Below, piece after piece: positions 1 to 6,110 of a stretch of 8,647 nt of DNA. Every line of letters begins with the position of its first letter. The stretch's first letter is position 1. A program made the position numbers and the translations under genes. Source of the stretch: Candidatus Adiutrix sp. Its GTDB lineage: Bacteria; Desulfobacterota; Desulfarculia; Adiutricales; Adiutricaceae. Under the pieces are notes generated by a model that did not search any database, was not told the DNA's origin, and was given only the letters and a program-made list of their open reading frames with translations. Location: NCBI GenBank assembly GCA_031285975.1, contig JAITVE010000400.1, positions 1 through 8,647 on the forward strand. The letters are read 5' to 3'.

Positions 1-162
1 AGAGGGGTTTTCGCGGCGGTTGTTGATTTGGTCGGCGACTTCTTGTTTCCGGGCCCAGATGGTCACGGCCAGCCCTTGCCGGGCCGCGTGGACAGCCAGG
101 GCCGTGCCCCAGGAACCCGCGCCGATCACCGCCAGCCGGGACGGCAGTATGGAAGCATCCAT
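1..162 (-). CDS. gpsA: NAD(P)H-dependent glycerol-3-phosphate dehydrogenase, N-terminal part
   Basis: This is the first 54 codons of a gene that runs off the left edge. The N-terminus ([20 protein letters not shown]...) carries the Rossmann dinucleotide-binding signature [10 protein letters not shown] near residues 14-23, then the TIWAR and N-rich segments usual at the start of GpsA. The family reduces dihydroxyacetone phosphate to sn-glycerol-3-phosphate in the cytosol, supplying the backbone for phospholipids. The start at 162 is supported by a GAGGAG ribosome site just upstream on the minus strand and by about 8 residues before the first beta strand, as is usual. It is transcribed divergently from the signalling operon at 637, with about 470 bases between. 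The identification is confident; only the N-terminus can be seen. Confidence 0.93.
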   Translation of the reverse strand, partial: MDASILPSRLAVIGAGSWGTALAVHAARQGLAVTIWARKQEVADQINNRRENPS

Positions 163-195
163 CTCTGCTCCTCGCATAATCGAATTTCAGTTTTT

Positions 196-224
196 ACCTT
201 ATCCCCTCCGCGCCTTGAAGTCAA
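196..224 (-). promoter_or_regulatory. Candidate sigma-70 promoter of gpsA
   Basis: On the minus strand TTGACT (219-224, five of six consensus bases) lies 17 bases from TAAGGT (196-201), a weak -10. A start near 189 would give a leader of about 27 nt before the gpsA ATG at 162. The -35 overlaps a short palindrome, CTTGA-AG-TCAAG (214-225), which could be an operator or chance. Seen by eye only; the -10 is poor. Confidence 0.45.
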
Positions 225-493
225 GACACAGCTAAAGCAAAATAAAAACAGCCGCTTAAAAAACCGCCAAGCGACCGTCTCACTATAAAATACTGTAATG
301 TCACTACCACCGAATCAAATATAAGTAGCCCCCCCAAAAAAAGCCTGGATAGCGAGCCTCGCCTGAGTGCGGAAACGGAAACTTTCCAGAGCGGCAGCAA
401 AAATTTCCATCAGAACAGCGAACGTACGTAAACGATATTTCGTTTCCTGGCCGCCGCCCCCGCCGCCCTCCTGCTAAGTGCAAGTTATTCAAC
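225..493. other. Intergenic stretch without a recognisable gene
   Basis: Open frames here are short, lack ribosome sites and resemble no protein I know. It holds an AT-rich segment (about 225-330), adjoining runs of seven C and seven A (330-343), and one small perfect hairpin, AAACGA-tatt-TCGTTT (430-445). I see no RNA gene. It separates two divergent promoters. Confidence 0.5.
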
Positions 494-522
494 TTGAATC
501 GTTTGATAAAAAATGCTACATT
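494..522 (+). promoter_or_regulatory. Candidate sigma-70 promoter of the receiver/kinase operon
   Basis: TTGAAT (494-499) and TACATT (517-522) are separated by exactly 17 bases in a locally AT-rich window. Each matches four of six consensus bases. Transcription would begin near 529 and give a leader of about 108 nt before the ATG at 637, including the GC-rich foldable segment. No other convincing plus-strand promoter lies between here and 637. Confidence 0.45.
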
Positions 523-539
523 AAGTCAAGTCGTGAAGT

Positions 540-589
540 CCCGGCCGGGGCCAGCCCCCGTGCGCGGGGAGGCCGGGCGGCCCGGTTTT
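540..589 (+). promoter_or_regulatory. GC-rich leader with two mutually exclusive hairpins (attenuator-like)
   Basis: The leader ahead of the receiver gene can fold in two ways. In one, CCCGGCC (540-546) pairs with GGCCGGG (571-577), enclosing an inner hairpin CCCCG-tgcg-CGGGG (556-569). In the other, CCGGG (573-577) pairs with CCCGG (581-585) over a three-base loop and is followed by TTTT (586-589), a short terminator-like tail. Bases 573-577 are used by both, so only one fold can form at a time. The architecture resembles a transcription attenuator, but the U-run is short and no ligand-binding core or leader peptide is recognised. Confidence 0.3.
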
Positions 590-636
590 GACGGAACCGT
601 TACCTCACATCATTTCGCACAAGGCTTGGAGAAAAA

Positions 637-1035
637 ATGGCTCAGGCAAATACTCCCTGGCGCGGCAAGTCGGTTCTGGTGGTGGACGACTACATGGCCG
701 TGCGGAAAACCATAAAAGAACTGGTGCTCAGTCTGGGCATGGTTCCCACCGAGGCCGAAAACGGCCTGAAGGCCCAGGAAATCCTGAAATCCCAACCCGT
801 TGACCTGGTCATCACCGACCTGGTGATGCCGGAAATGGACGGCTTCGAACTCACCGAGGCTATCAAAAATTCCCCCGAACAGCGCAAAATTCCCGTGGTC
901 ATCATCTCCACCCACGCGGATTCCAAATACATTTTCCGGGCCCTCCGGCTGGGGGCCGACGACTACCTGACCAAGCCTCCGACCGCGGAAATGGTCAATA
1001 CCGTGTTGACCCGCATTTTCGACCACGAGTGGTGA
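637..1035 (+). CDS. Single-domain CheY-like response regulator
   Basis: A 132-residue protein that is one complete receiver domain and nothing else. The acidic pair D17-D18 (LVVDD), the phosphoacceptor D61 in ITDLVMPEMDG, the switch S91 in VIIST and K113 in LTKPP are all present, so it should accept phosphate and bind magnesium. With no output domain it probably acts by protein contact, like CheY, or as a phosphate sink or shuttle. GGAG lies five bases before the ATG. The stop is only about 20 bases before the best start of the CheA-like kinase, so the two are almost certainly co-transcribed and this is a likely target of that kinase. The target of the phosphorylated regulator cannot be told from the sequence. 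Confidence 0.93.
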   Translation: MAQANTPWRGKSVLVVDDYMAVRKTIKELVLSLGMVPTEAENGLKAQEILKSQPVDLVITDLVMPEMDGFELTEAIKNSPEQRKIPVVIISTHADSKYIFRALRLGADDYLTKPPTAEMVNTVLTRIFDHEW

Positions 1036-1054
1036 GCATATGGAGGACAAACAG

Positions 1055-3220
1055 ATGAGCGCCAATCCTCAGCAGCTTGAGGGCAAAGACTCCGGCGCGC
1101 CGCCGGAAATCGACCGCATGGCGGTGAAAATTTCCCATCTGGACCGGCTCCTGGGCCTGACCGGGGAAATCATCATCACGGCTTCCAATATTTCCATTTT
1201 GCAGCGTCACCTGTCCACCTCTTCGGTGAACATTGATAAAAACTCCATGGAAATGGTCAAAAACGCGGCCCTCACCGCCAACCGCATTTCCTCCGATCTT
1301 CACCACCTGGTCATGGACATCCGCATGGTGCCCATCCGGGACACCTTTTTGCGCTTCCGCCGCCTGGTGCGGGACATCGCCAAGAAAAAGGGCCGCCAGG
1401 TCAATTTTGAAATCGTGGGGGAAGACACCCTGGTGGACAAAACCGTGGCCGAAAAGCTCTATGAGCCCCTGGCCCACCAGATACGCAACGCCATTGACCA
1501 CGGCCTCGAAGACCCCTTGGAGCGCCAGCACAACGGCAAAGAGCCCACCGGCCAGCTGGTGCTGACCGTCTATAAAAAAGAGGGCTTCACCTACGTTTCC
1601 GTCAGCGACGACGGGCGGGGGCTCAACGAGACCCGCATTCGCCAAGTGGCCGTGGAGAAGGGTTTCCTGTCCCCGGCTGCCGCTGCGGCCATCAGCCACA
1701 CGGAATGCTGGAACCTGATTATGCAGCCCGGCTTTTCCACCAACACCGAGGCCACGGAAATATCCGGCCGGGGCGTGGGCATGGACGTGGTGAAGAACAC
1801 CGTGGAAACCCTGGGCGGCGAAGTGGGCATCGAGACGGCCCCCAACCGGGGCACGGTGTTCACCTATAAAATCCCCCAGCTTTCAGCGGTGAACATTACC
1901 GACGCGCTGATTATCCGCACCGGCGAAAGCTTTTTCGCGGTGCCCATCGGCAACGTGGTGGCCACCCAGTCCTTTGACCCCAAGGAAATCATCACCACCA
2001 TGGCCCGCACCGAGAGCATCCAGTACCTCGGGGCCATCATCCCCCTGCACGATTTGCGCAGCCTTTTGAGCGGCGCGCCCCTGAACGAGCAGCAGGAGAC
2101 CCTGCCGGTCATCATCATCGACGCCAAAAACGGGCGCATTGCCCTGAAGGTTTCGGAATTCATCCGGCCGCAGAAGCTGGTGCTGATTCCGCTGCCGGAA
2201 ATTTTCTCGGTGCGCGGGGTTTCGGGCACCACTATTTTAGGCGGGAACCAACTGGGCATGGTGCTGGACCCCTTTGAGCTCATTGCCCTGGCCAGCGGCC
2301 GCACCATGGACAGCGGCGAAGATCACAGTGCCTTCGGCGATTTCCCGGGCGACGAATCCTTCAGCCTGACCGACATTCCGCAGGAGGAAGCCGCGGCGGA
2401 CACGGTGGCCTCCCCCGGCGTGCAGGCCGCGCAGCCCGCCGTCTCCGAAGCGGCGTCGGCCCGGCCCCCGGAGCTTGACGAATCGGTGGCCGAGGAATTT
2501 TTCATTGAAATCCACAACATCCTCAATGACCTGAACGAGGAAATTTTCCAACTGGAAAAAGACCCGGAGAACATCCGGCGCATTAATACCATTTTCCGCC
2601 ATTTCCACTCCATCAAGGGCAACTTCATCATGACCGGCTTCACCAATGTGGGGGCCTTTGTCCATGAAGTGGAAAGCGTGCTTGACCGGGTGCGGGAAAA
2701 GGAACTGGCGGTCAGCCAGGAGATCATCGACCTCTTGCTGGACGCGGTGAAGAACCTGGAAATCGGCCTCAGCCAGATACGGGCCGGGCACGGCTATGAG
2801 ATCACCGACCCGGAGCTTCTGGCCACCCTGGCCGCCTTCAAAGCGCCGGACAGCGCGGCCAGCCCGCCCCAGGAAGACGGCGGCGGCGACACCTTCCACC
2901 TGTCGCCCCTGGCCAACATCCTGTATTTCGCCAAGCTGACCACCGAAGGCGTGAACGTCTACCAGTCCTTCATCAAAATCGGGCCCTCGTTTCAGGATCC
3001 GTCCCTGGTGGTCTACCTCATCCTCAAGCGCCTGGCCCACGTGGCCGACCTGATGGACACCGTGCCGCCGCTGGACAAAATCGAGCGGGGCCTGGCCACC
3101 TCGAAGTTGAAAATCATGTTCTCCTCGACCCATTCCCTGGCCGACCTGAACAAGTTTTTTGACCGGCAGCTGGTGAAATATTTCAACGTCACCGAATTTG
3201 AAAATATGATTATTGAATAG
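1055..3220 (+). CDS. CheA-type histidine kinase with permuted domain order (P3-P4-P5-Hpt-P2-like)
   Basis: A 721-residue CheA-family kinase. Dimerisation helices (about 23-105; HLDRLLGLTGEIIITASN, then the CheA-typical MDIRMVPI) are followed by the ATPase: N box HQIRNAIDHG (141-150), G1 DDGRGL (185-190), G2 GRGVGM (238-243) and GTVF. A CheW-like domain follows at about 277-413. An Ala/Pro/Glu-rich linker (415-473) leads to an Hpt domain (475-595), with phosphoacceptor H518 in FHSIKGN. The last about 110 residues (613-721; FIKIGPSFQDPSLVVYLILK, PPLDKIE) resemble the segment that follows Hpt in many CheA proteins. Canonical CheA has Hpt first, so this is a P1-P2 block moved to the C-terminus. 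I chose ATG 1055 because GGAGGA (1042-1047) sits seven bases before it; an in-frame ATG at 1040 has a worse site. No transmembrane segment is seen, so it is cytoplasmic and presumably needs a CheW and receptors encoded elsewhere. Confidence 0.92.
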   Translation: MSANPQQLEGKDSGAPPEIDRMAVKISHLDRLLGLTGEIIITASNISILQRHLSTSSVNIDKNSMEMVKNAALTANRISSDLHHLVMDIRMVPIRDTFLRFRRLVRDIAKKKGRQVNFEIVGEDTLVDKTVAEKLYEPLAHQIRNAIDHGLEDPLERQHNGKEPTGQLVLTVYKKEGFTYVSVSDDGRGLNETRIRQVAVEKGFLSPAAAAAISHTECWNLIMQPGFSTNTEATEISGRGVGMDVVKNTVETLGGEVGIETAPNRGTVFTYKIPQLSAVNITDALIIRTGESFFAVPIGNVVATQSFDPKEIITTMARTESIQYLGAIIPLHDLRSLLSGAPLNEQQETLPVIIIDAKNGRIALKVSEFIRPQKLVLIPLPEIFSVRGVSGTTILGGNQLGMVLDPFELIALASGRTMDSGEDHSAFGDFPGDESFSLTDIPQEEAAADTVASPGVQAAQPAVSEAASARPPELDESVAEEFFIEIHNILNDLNEEIFQLEKDPENIRRINTIFRHFHSIKGNFIMTGFTNVGAFVHEVESVLDRVREKELAVSQEIIDLLLDAVKNLEIGLSQIRAGHGYEITDPELLATLAAFKAPDSAASPPQEDGGGDTFHLSPLANILYFAKLTTEGVNVYQSFIKIGPSFQDPSLVVYLILKRLAHVADLMDTVPPLDKIERGLATSKLKIMFSSTHSLADLNKFFDRQLVKYFNVTEFENMIIE

Positions 3221-3246
3221 CCCGCTGGGGCACGGAGTGTTCGTCC

Positions 3247-4155
3247 ATGTCGAAAATATTGTTGTGTCTCAGCGATGAAAATACCGCGACGGCGGCCGCC
3301 GAAGCCCTGGCCGCCACCAAGCACAGCGTGTCGCAAATCCCCAGCCTGAGCCCGGACGACGGGCTCCCAAAAGTGGCCGAAACCATTTTGGAGCACAAAT
3401 CCGATGTGGTGGTCATGGATTATTGGCCGGAAGACGCGGCGGGCATCAAGCTGATGCAGATAGTCACCGAGCAGTCCGTGCGGCCGGAATTCATTTTCAT
3501 CGAGATGCCTACCTCACCGGCGGAGCGCGAACAGGTGATGATGGCCTTAAACGAAGGGGCCTGCGCCTTTCTGCCCCTCAATTTCCGGCCCGCCGCCCTG
3601 GTGAACTATGTGGAGCGGGCCGCCGCCGGCCCCGGCCGCCTGCGCAGCAAAATTCTGGAGCATTATTGCCAGGACTTGGAAGCCCAGCGGCTCGAAGAGC
3701 AGTTGGGGGAACTGCGCAGCCGCGCCCACAGCTTTCAAAAGCTCATCGCCTACCTGCTCACCGCCCCGGCGGCGGCCCAGCAGCGCAAGACCCTGGTGGT
3801 CTCCGACTCGCCCTACCAGTTGGAAATGCTGAAAAAAATTCTGGACGACTACAACATTCCGTCGCTCACCGCCTCCAACCCCACGGACGGCCTGAAAATC
3901 GCCGTGAGCGAGCGGCCCCGCATCATCGTCAGCGACCTGGAACTGGAAGGCCAGACCGGCATTGAGTTCTGCCAGGCCGTGAAATTCACCAATAAAATCG
4001 TCCCCTGCCACTTCATCATCTGCACCGCCAACCAGGACAAGATAGCCAAGGTCATGACCCCCGGCAACGGCGTGGACGACTGCCTCCTGAAACCTTCCGG
4101 CCAGAGCGACACCGTGGATTTCATCTCCCGCGCGGCCCTGGGCTTTTTGCTGTAA
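3247..4155 (+). CDS. Tandem receiver-domain protein (degenerate REC, coiled coil, REC)
   Basis: A 302-residue protein with two receiver-like domains and no output domain. The first (about 1-127) keeps D58 in VVMDYWPEDAAG, but has a single acid (D10) where two are usual and hydrophobic residues where the conserved Lys should be (AFLPLNFRP). It is probably impaired. A charged helical, likely coiled-coil linker (131-172) follows. The second receiver (181-300) keeps D187, D230 in VSDLELEGQTG, T260 and K282 in LLKP, so it may be phosphorylated, though its acidic pair is also reduced to one residue. GGAG lies nine bases before the ATG, and the gene begins 26 bases after the kinase stop. It likely competes with the CheY-like protein for phosphate or acts as a scaffold or sink. 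Alternatives are a phosphatase or adaptor, which cannot be excluded. Confidence 0.85.
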   Translation: MSKILLCLSDENTATAAAEALAATKHSVSQIPSLSPDDGLPKVAETILEHKSDVVVMDYWPEDAAGIKLMQIVTEQSVRPEFIFIEMPTSPAEREQVMMALNEGACAFLPLNFRPAALVNYVERAAAGPGRLRSKILEHYCQDLEAQRLEEQLGELRSRAHSFQKLIAYLLTAPAAAQQRKTLVVSDSPYQLEMLKKILDDYNIPSLTASNPTDGLKIAVSERPRIIVSDLELEGQTGIEFCQAVKFTNKIVPCHFIICTANQDKIAKVMTPGNGVDDCLLKPSGQSDTVDFISRAALGFLL

Positions 4156-4199
4156 GCCGGTGGGCGAAGGGGTTCAGTGCTGTAAGAATATAGCGAGTC

Positions 4200-4226
4200 G
4201 TCATTCCTGCGAAGGCAGGAATCCAT
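4200..4226. repeat. ATTCC-type palindromic intergenic repeat, copy 1
   Basis: GTC, then a perfect 8-base stem ATTCCTGC/GCAGGAAT around the loop GAAG, then CCAT. A second copy is at 8040-8066. It resembles REP-like repeats of the form ATTCC...GGAAT scattered between genes in many proteobacteria (dRS3 of Neisseria is a known example of similar form). Confidence 0.75.
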
Positions 4227-4273
4227 TTCCAGTGAAGCAACTATGAGCCGACACGTTGCGTACGCATTCCCAC

Positions 4274-4291
4274 AAGCCCCTCCGGGGCTTT
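4274..4291 (+). terminator. GC hairpin, possible weak terminator
   Basis: AAGCCCC-tcc-GGGGCTT is a perfect 7-base stem with a three-base loop, followed by TT and then GGCTTTG rather than a full T run. It lies after the signalling genes and 10 bases before the GGAG ribosome site of the gene at 4309. It may end the upstream operon, but is just as plausibly part of the repeat cluster in this gap. Confidence 0.35.
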
Positions 4292-4308
4292 GGCTTTGAC
4301 GGAGCATT

Positions 4309-4833
4309 ATGGCCGATAAACAGGTGCGGGGCGATAAATTCTGGCGGAGCGCAGCGCTCCTGATTCTCTGCGCCCTGGTCTACTATATCAGCTACGACCA
4401 GGGCCGGGAGGCCGTGCAGGGCCGTCTGCTGGAAGCGGAAGCCCGCCTGGCCGCCGTGGAAAAACAGGCCGCCGCCGACCTGGAAAACCAGCGCCGGGAA
4501 ATTATCCGCCTCCAGAGCGCCCTCACCGAGCGCAACCGCCAGGAAAGCGGCGACGCCCCCTCGGTGGATCGCCTGCCCCTCAGGGTCAACCAAAGCCGCA
4601 TCCTCTTCGGCGGGCGGCTGGTGGTTACGCTGCTGCGGGTGGACAGCGAGAACGATTTGGCCCGCATCCAGGTGAATTTCATTGAGGAAGAGCAGCTGGC
4701 AGCCGAAAATCTCCCGGCTGGCGGCAGTTTGCGCTTCACCATGGACGGCCAGAACTGGGCCCTGGTGGTCAGCGCCCTGACCCTCTCCACGGCCACCCTG
4801 AACCTGGTTGAACTGAAAAGCGACGACCAATGA
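4309..4833 (+). CDS. Membrane-anchored coiled-coil protein of unknown function
   Basis: I do not recognise this 174-residue protein. A basic N-terminus (KQVRGDKFWR) is followed by one hydrophobic segment at about 12-27 (SAALLILCALVYYISY), then an Ala/Glu/Arg-rich heptad-like stretch (31-78) typical of a coiled coil. A C-terminal part of about 85 residues is rich in alternating hydrophobics (ILFGGRLVVTLLRV, LRFTMDGQNWALVVSALTL) and looks all-beta. The likely topology is a short cytoplasmic tail, one membrane anchor and a coiled-coil stalk carrying a small beta domain outside the membrane. GGAG lies four bases before the ATG. It ends 10 bases before the MaoC-like gene, so the two are probably co-transcribed, but that gives little clue to its role. 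Confidence 0.75.
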   Translation: MADKQVRGDKFWRSAALLILCALVYYISYDQGREAVQGRLLEAEARLAAVEKQAAADLENQRREIIRLQSALTERNRQESGDAPSVDRLPLRVNQSRILFGGRLVVTLLRVDSENDLARIQVNFIEEEQLAAENLPAGGSLRFTMDGQNWALVVSALTLSTATLNLVELKSDDQ

Positions 4834-4843
4834 GCCATGACAC

Positions 4844-5263
4844 ATGACCTATGAAAAACTGACGTATGAAGAAATTGAAGTTGGCCGCGAAAGCTCCCTG
4901 AGCCTGACCGTGACCCCCGAACTGGTGGAGCAATACGCCGGGCTGGTGGGGGACACCAACCCCGTGCACCTCGACCCTGAGTTCGCCGCCACCAGCTTTT
5001 TCCGCAAGCGCATCGCCCACGGGATGCTCGCGGGCGGCCTGGTGAGCGCGGTGCTGGGCACGCGCCTCCCCGGCCCCGGGGCCATCTATCTGAGTCAGGA
5101 CTTTGAATTTACAAGGCCCATTGATATCAACGATGTCCTCACCGCCCGCGTGCAGGTGGTGGAAAAGTACGACCGCCACAAAAAACTGAAACTCCGCACC
5201 TGGGTGGAAAACCGCGCCGGGCAGCCCGTGCTGGACGGCGCGGCGGTGCTCTTGGTTCGCTAA
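4844..5263 (+). CDS. MaoC-like hot-dog-fold enoyl-CoA hydratase
   Basis: A 139-residue single hot-dog domain of the MaoC/PhaJ type. The hydratase-2 motif is intact: D37 and H42 in GDTNPVHLDPEFA are the expected catalytic Asp and His, and IAHGMLAGGLVS (57-68) is the conserved glycine-bearing helix. Members hydrate trans-2-enoyl-CoA to (R)-3-hydroxyacyl-CoA in the cytosol, linking beta-oxidation to hydroxyacyl pools; some act on acyl-ACP or in other dehydrations. The length equals that of PhaJ-type proteins. The start codon follows the upstream stop by 10 bases with no clear ribosome site, which suggests translational coupling; another start is possible, but the residues before the EIEVG segment fit. 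The exact substrate cannot be read from the sequence. Confidence 0.88.
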   Translation: MTYEKLTYEEIEVGRESSLSLTVTPELVEQYAGLVGDTNPVHLDPEFAATSFFRKRIAHGMLAGGLVSAVLGTRLPGPGAIYLSQDFEFTRPIDINDVLTARVQVVEKYDRHKKLKLRTWVENRAGQPVLDGAAVLLVR

Positions 5264-5299
5264 GAATTTTGACTCGGCTGCTAACGACAGGGAGTAAAA

Positions 5300-6089
5300 A
5301 TGAAGAAGCCGCTCATAGGAATTACCGCCGCCAACACTCCCTCCCCCGACTGGGGCGAGGGCCGCTTTATGCTCGACCGTGACGGCCAGTTGCGCCTCTA
5401 CAGCGAGGCCGTGGCCCAGGGCGGCGGTTTGCCGGTCGTCCTGCCCCTCCTGCGCACGCCGCTGAACGTGGAAGCCGAAACCGAACTGGCGGGCGGCTGC
5501 GGGGCGGGCAATTTATACGGCAACGCGGCGGTATACATGCAAAACCTGGACGGTCTGCTCCTGCCCGGCGGCGGCGACCTGGCCCCCCCCCGCCGGGGCC
5601 GCCAATCCAGATAATTTTCGCCTGGTGGATCGCTCCCGCGACCTTTGGGAATCGGCGCTTTTGGCGGCGGCCCTGGAGCAGGGCAAGCCCGTCCTGGGCG
5701 TCTGCCGGGGGATGCAGCTTATGAACCGCGCCCTGGGCGGCAGCCTGTGGGCCGACCTGCCCAGCGAACGCCCCGGCCAAGTGGAGCACCAGCAAACACT
5801 GCCCCGCGCCCGGGGTAGCCACCGCGTGTGCATCGAGGCCGGAACCCGCCTGGCCGAGATTCTGCGGTTCAGCGAAATCACGGTCAACAGCGGCCACCAC
5901 CAGGCCGTGAAAGACCTCGCCCCGCCCCTGGCCGTCAGCGCCAGCGCGGACGATGGCCTCACCGAAGCCGTGGAGCACCGCACGGCCAATTTCGCCCTGG
6001 GCGTGCAGTGGCACCCGGAAGGCCAGTTCGTGGCCGACCACAGCCGGGCCCTCTTCGCCGCCTTCGTCAAAGCCGCCGCCGAATTGTAA
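5300..6089 (+). pseudogene. C26-family class I glutamine amidotransferase-like hydrolase (PuuD-like), frameshifted
   Basis: One gene split over two frames. The N-terminal part (5300 to the stop ending at 5614) starts MKKPLIGITAAN behind a strong GGGAG site and runs to LLLPGGGDLAPP. The rest continues in the +1 frame to 6089. Removing one C from the nine-C run at 5583-5591 joins them into a 262-residue protein, close to the roughly 250 of PuuD. The joined protein has the nucleophile C135 in GVCRGMQ and H238/E240 in QWHPEGQ, the complete class I amidotransferase triad. The family includes gamma-glutamyl-GABA hydrolase and related gamma-glutamyl peptidases. The downstream piece has no ribosome site of its own. 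The shift may be a sequencing error in the homopolymer, slippage-based on/off switching, or recent decay; the rest of both parts looks fully conserved. Confidence 0.85.
5583..5591 (+). repeat. Nine-C homopolymer at the frameshift point
   Basis: Nine consecutive C bases immediately follow the codons for PGGGDL. Eight would keep the hydrolase frame open. Such runs slip readily both in replication and in sequencing, so this tract is the sole apparent cause of the gene break. Confidence 0.9.
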
Positions 6090-6110
6090 TTCCATGCCGA
6101 AGCCGACGCC

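Noticed and set aside
284..291. TATAAAAT in the gpsA-receiver gap as a third promoter
   Set aside because: No -35 element at 16-18 bases upstream on the plus strand, so it is treated as chance AT-rich sequence.
304..492. 62-codon open frame on the minus strand between the divergent promoters
   Set aside because: No ribosome site, low-complexity Gly/Arg-rich product, no similarity I recognise.
1040..1054. In-frame ATG at 1040 as start of the kinase
   Set aside because: It has only a weak GTGAG three bases away, while the ATG at 1055 has GGAGGA at seven bases. The five extra residues add no conserved sequence.
5625..6089. C-terminal hydrolase fragment as an independent gene starting at GTG 5625
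   Set aside because: It lacks a ribosome site and the N-terminal part of the fold; joining by one base gives a full family-length protein.
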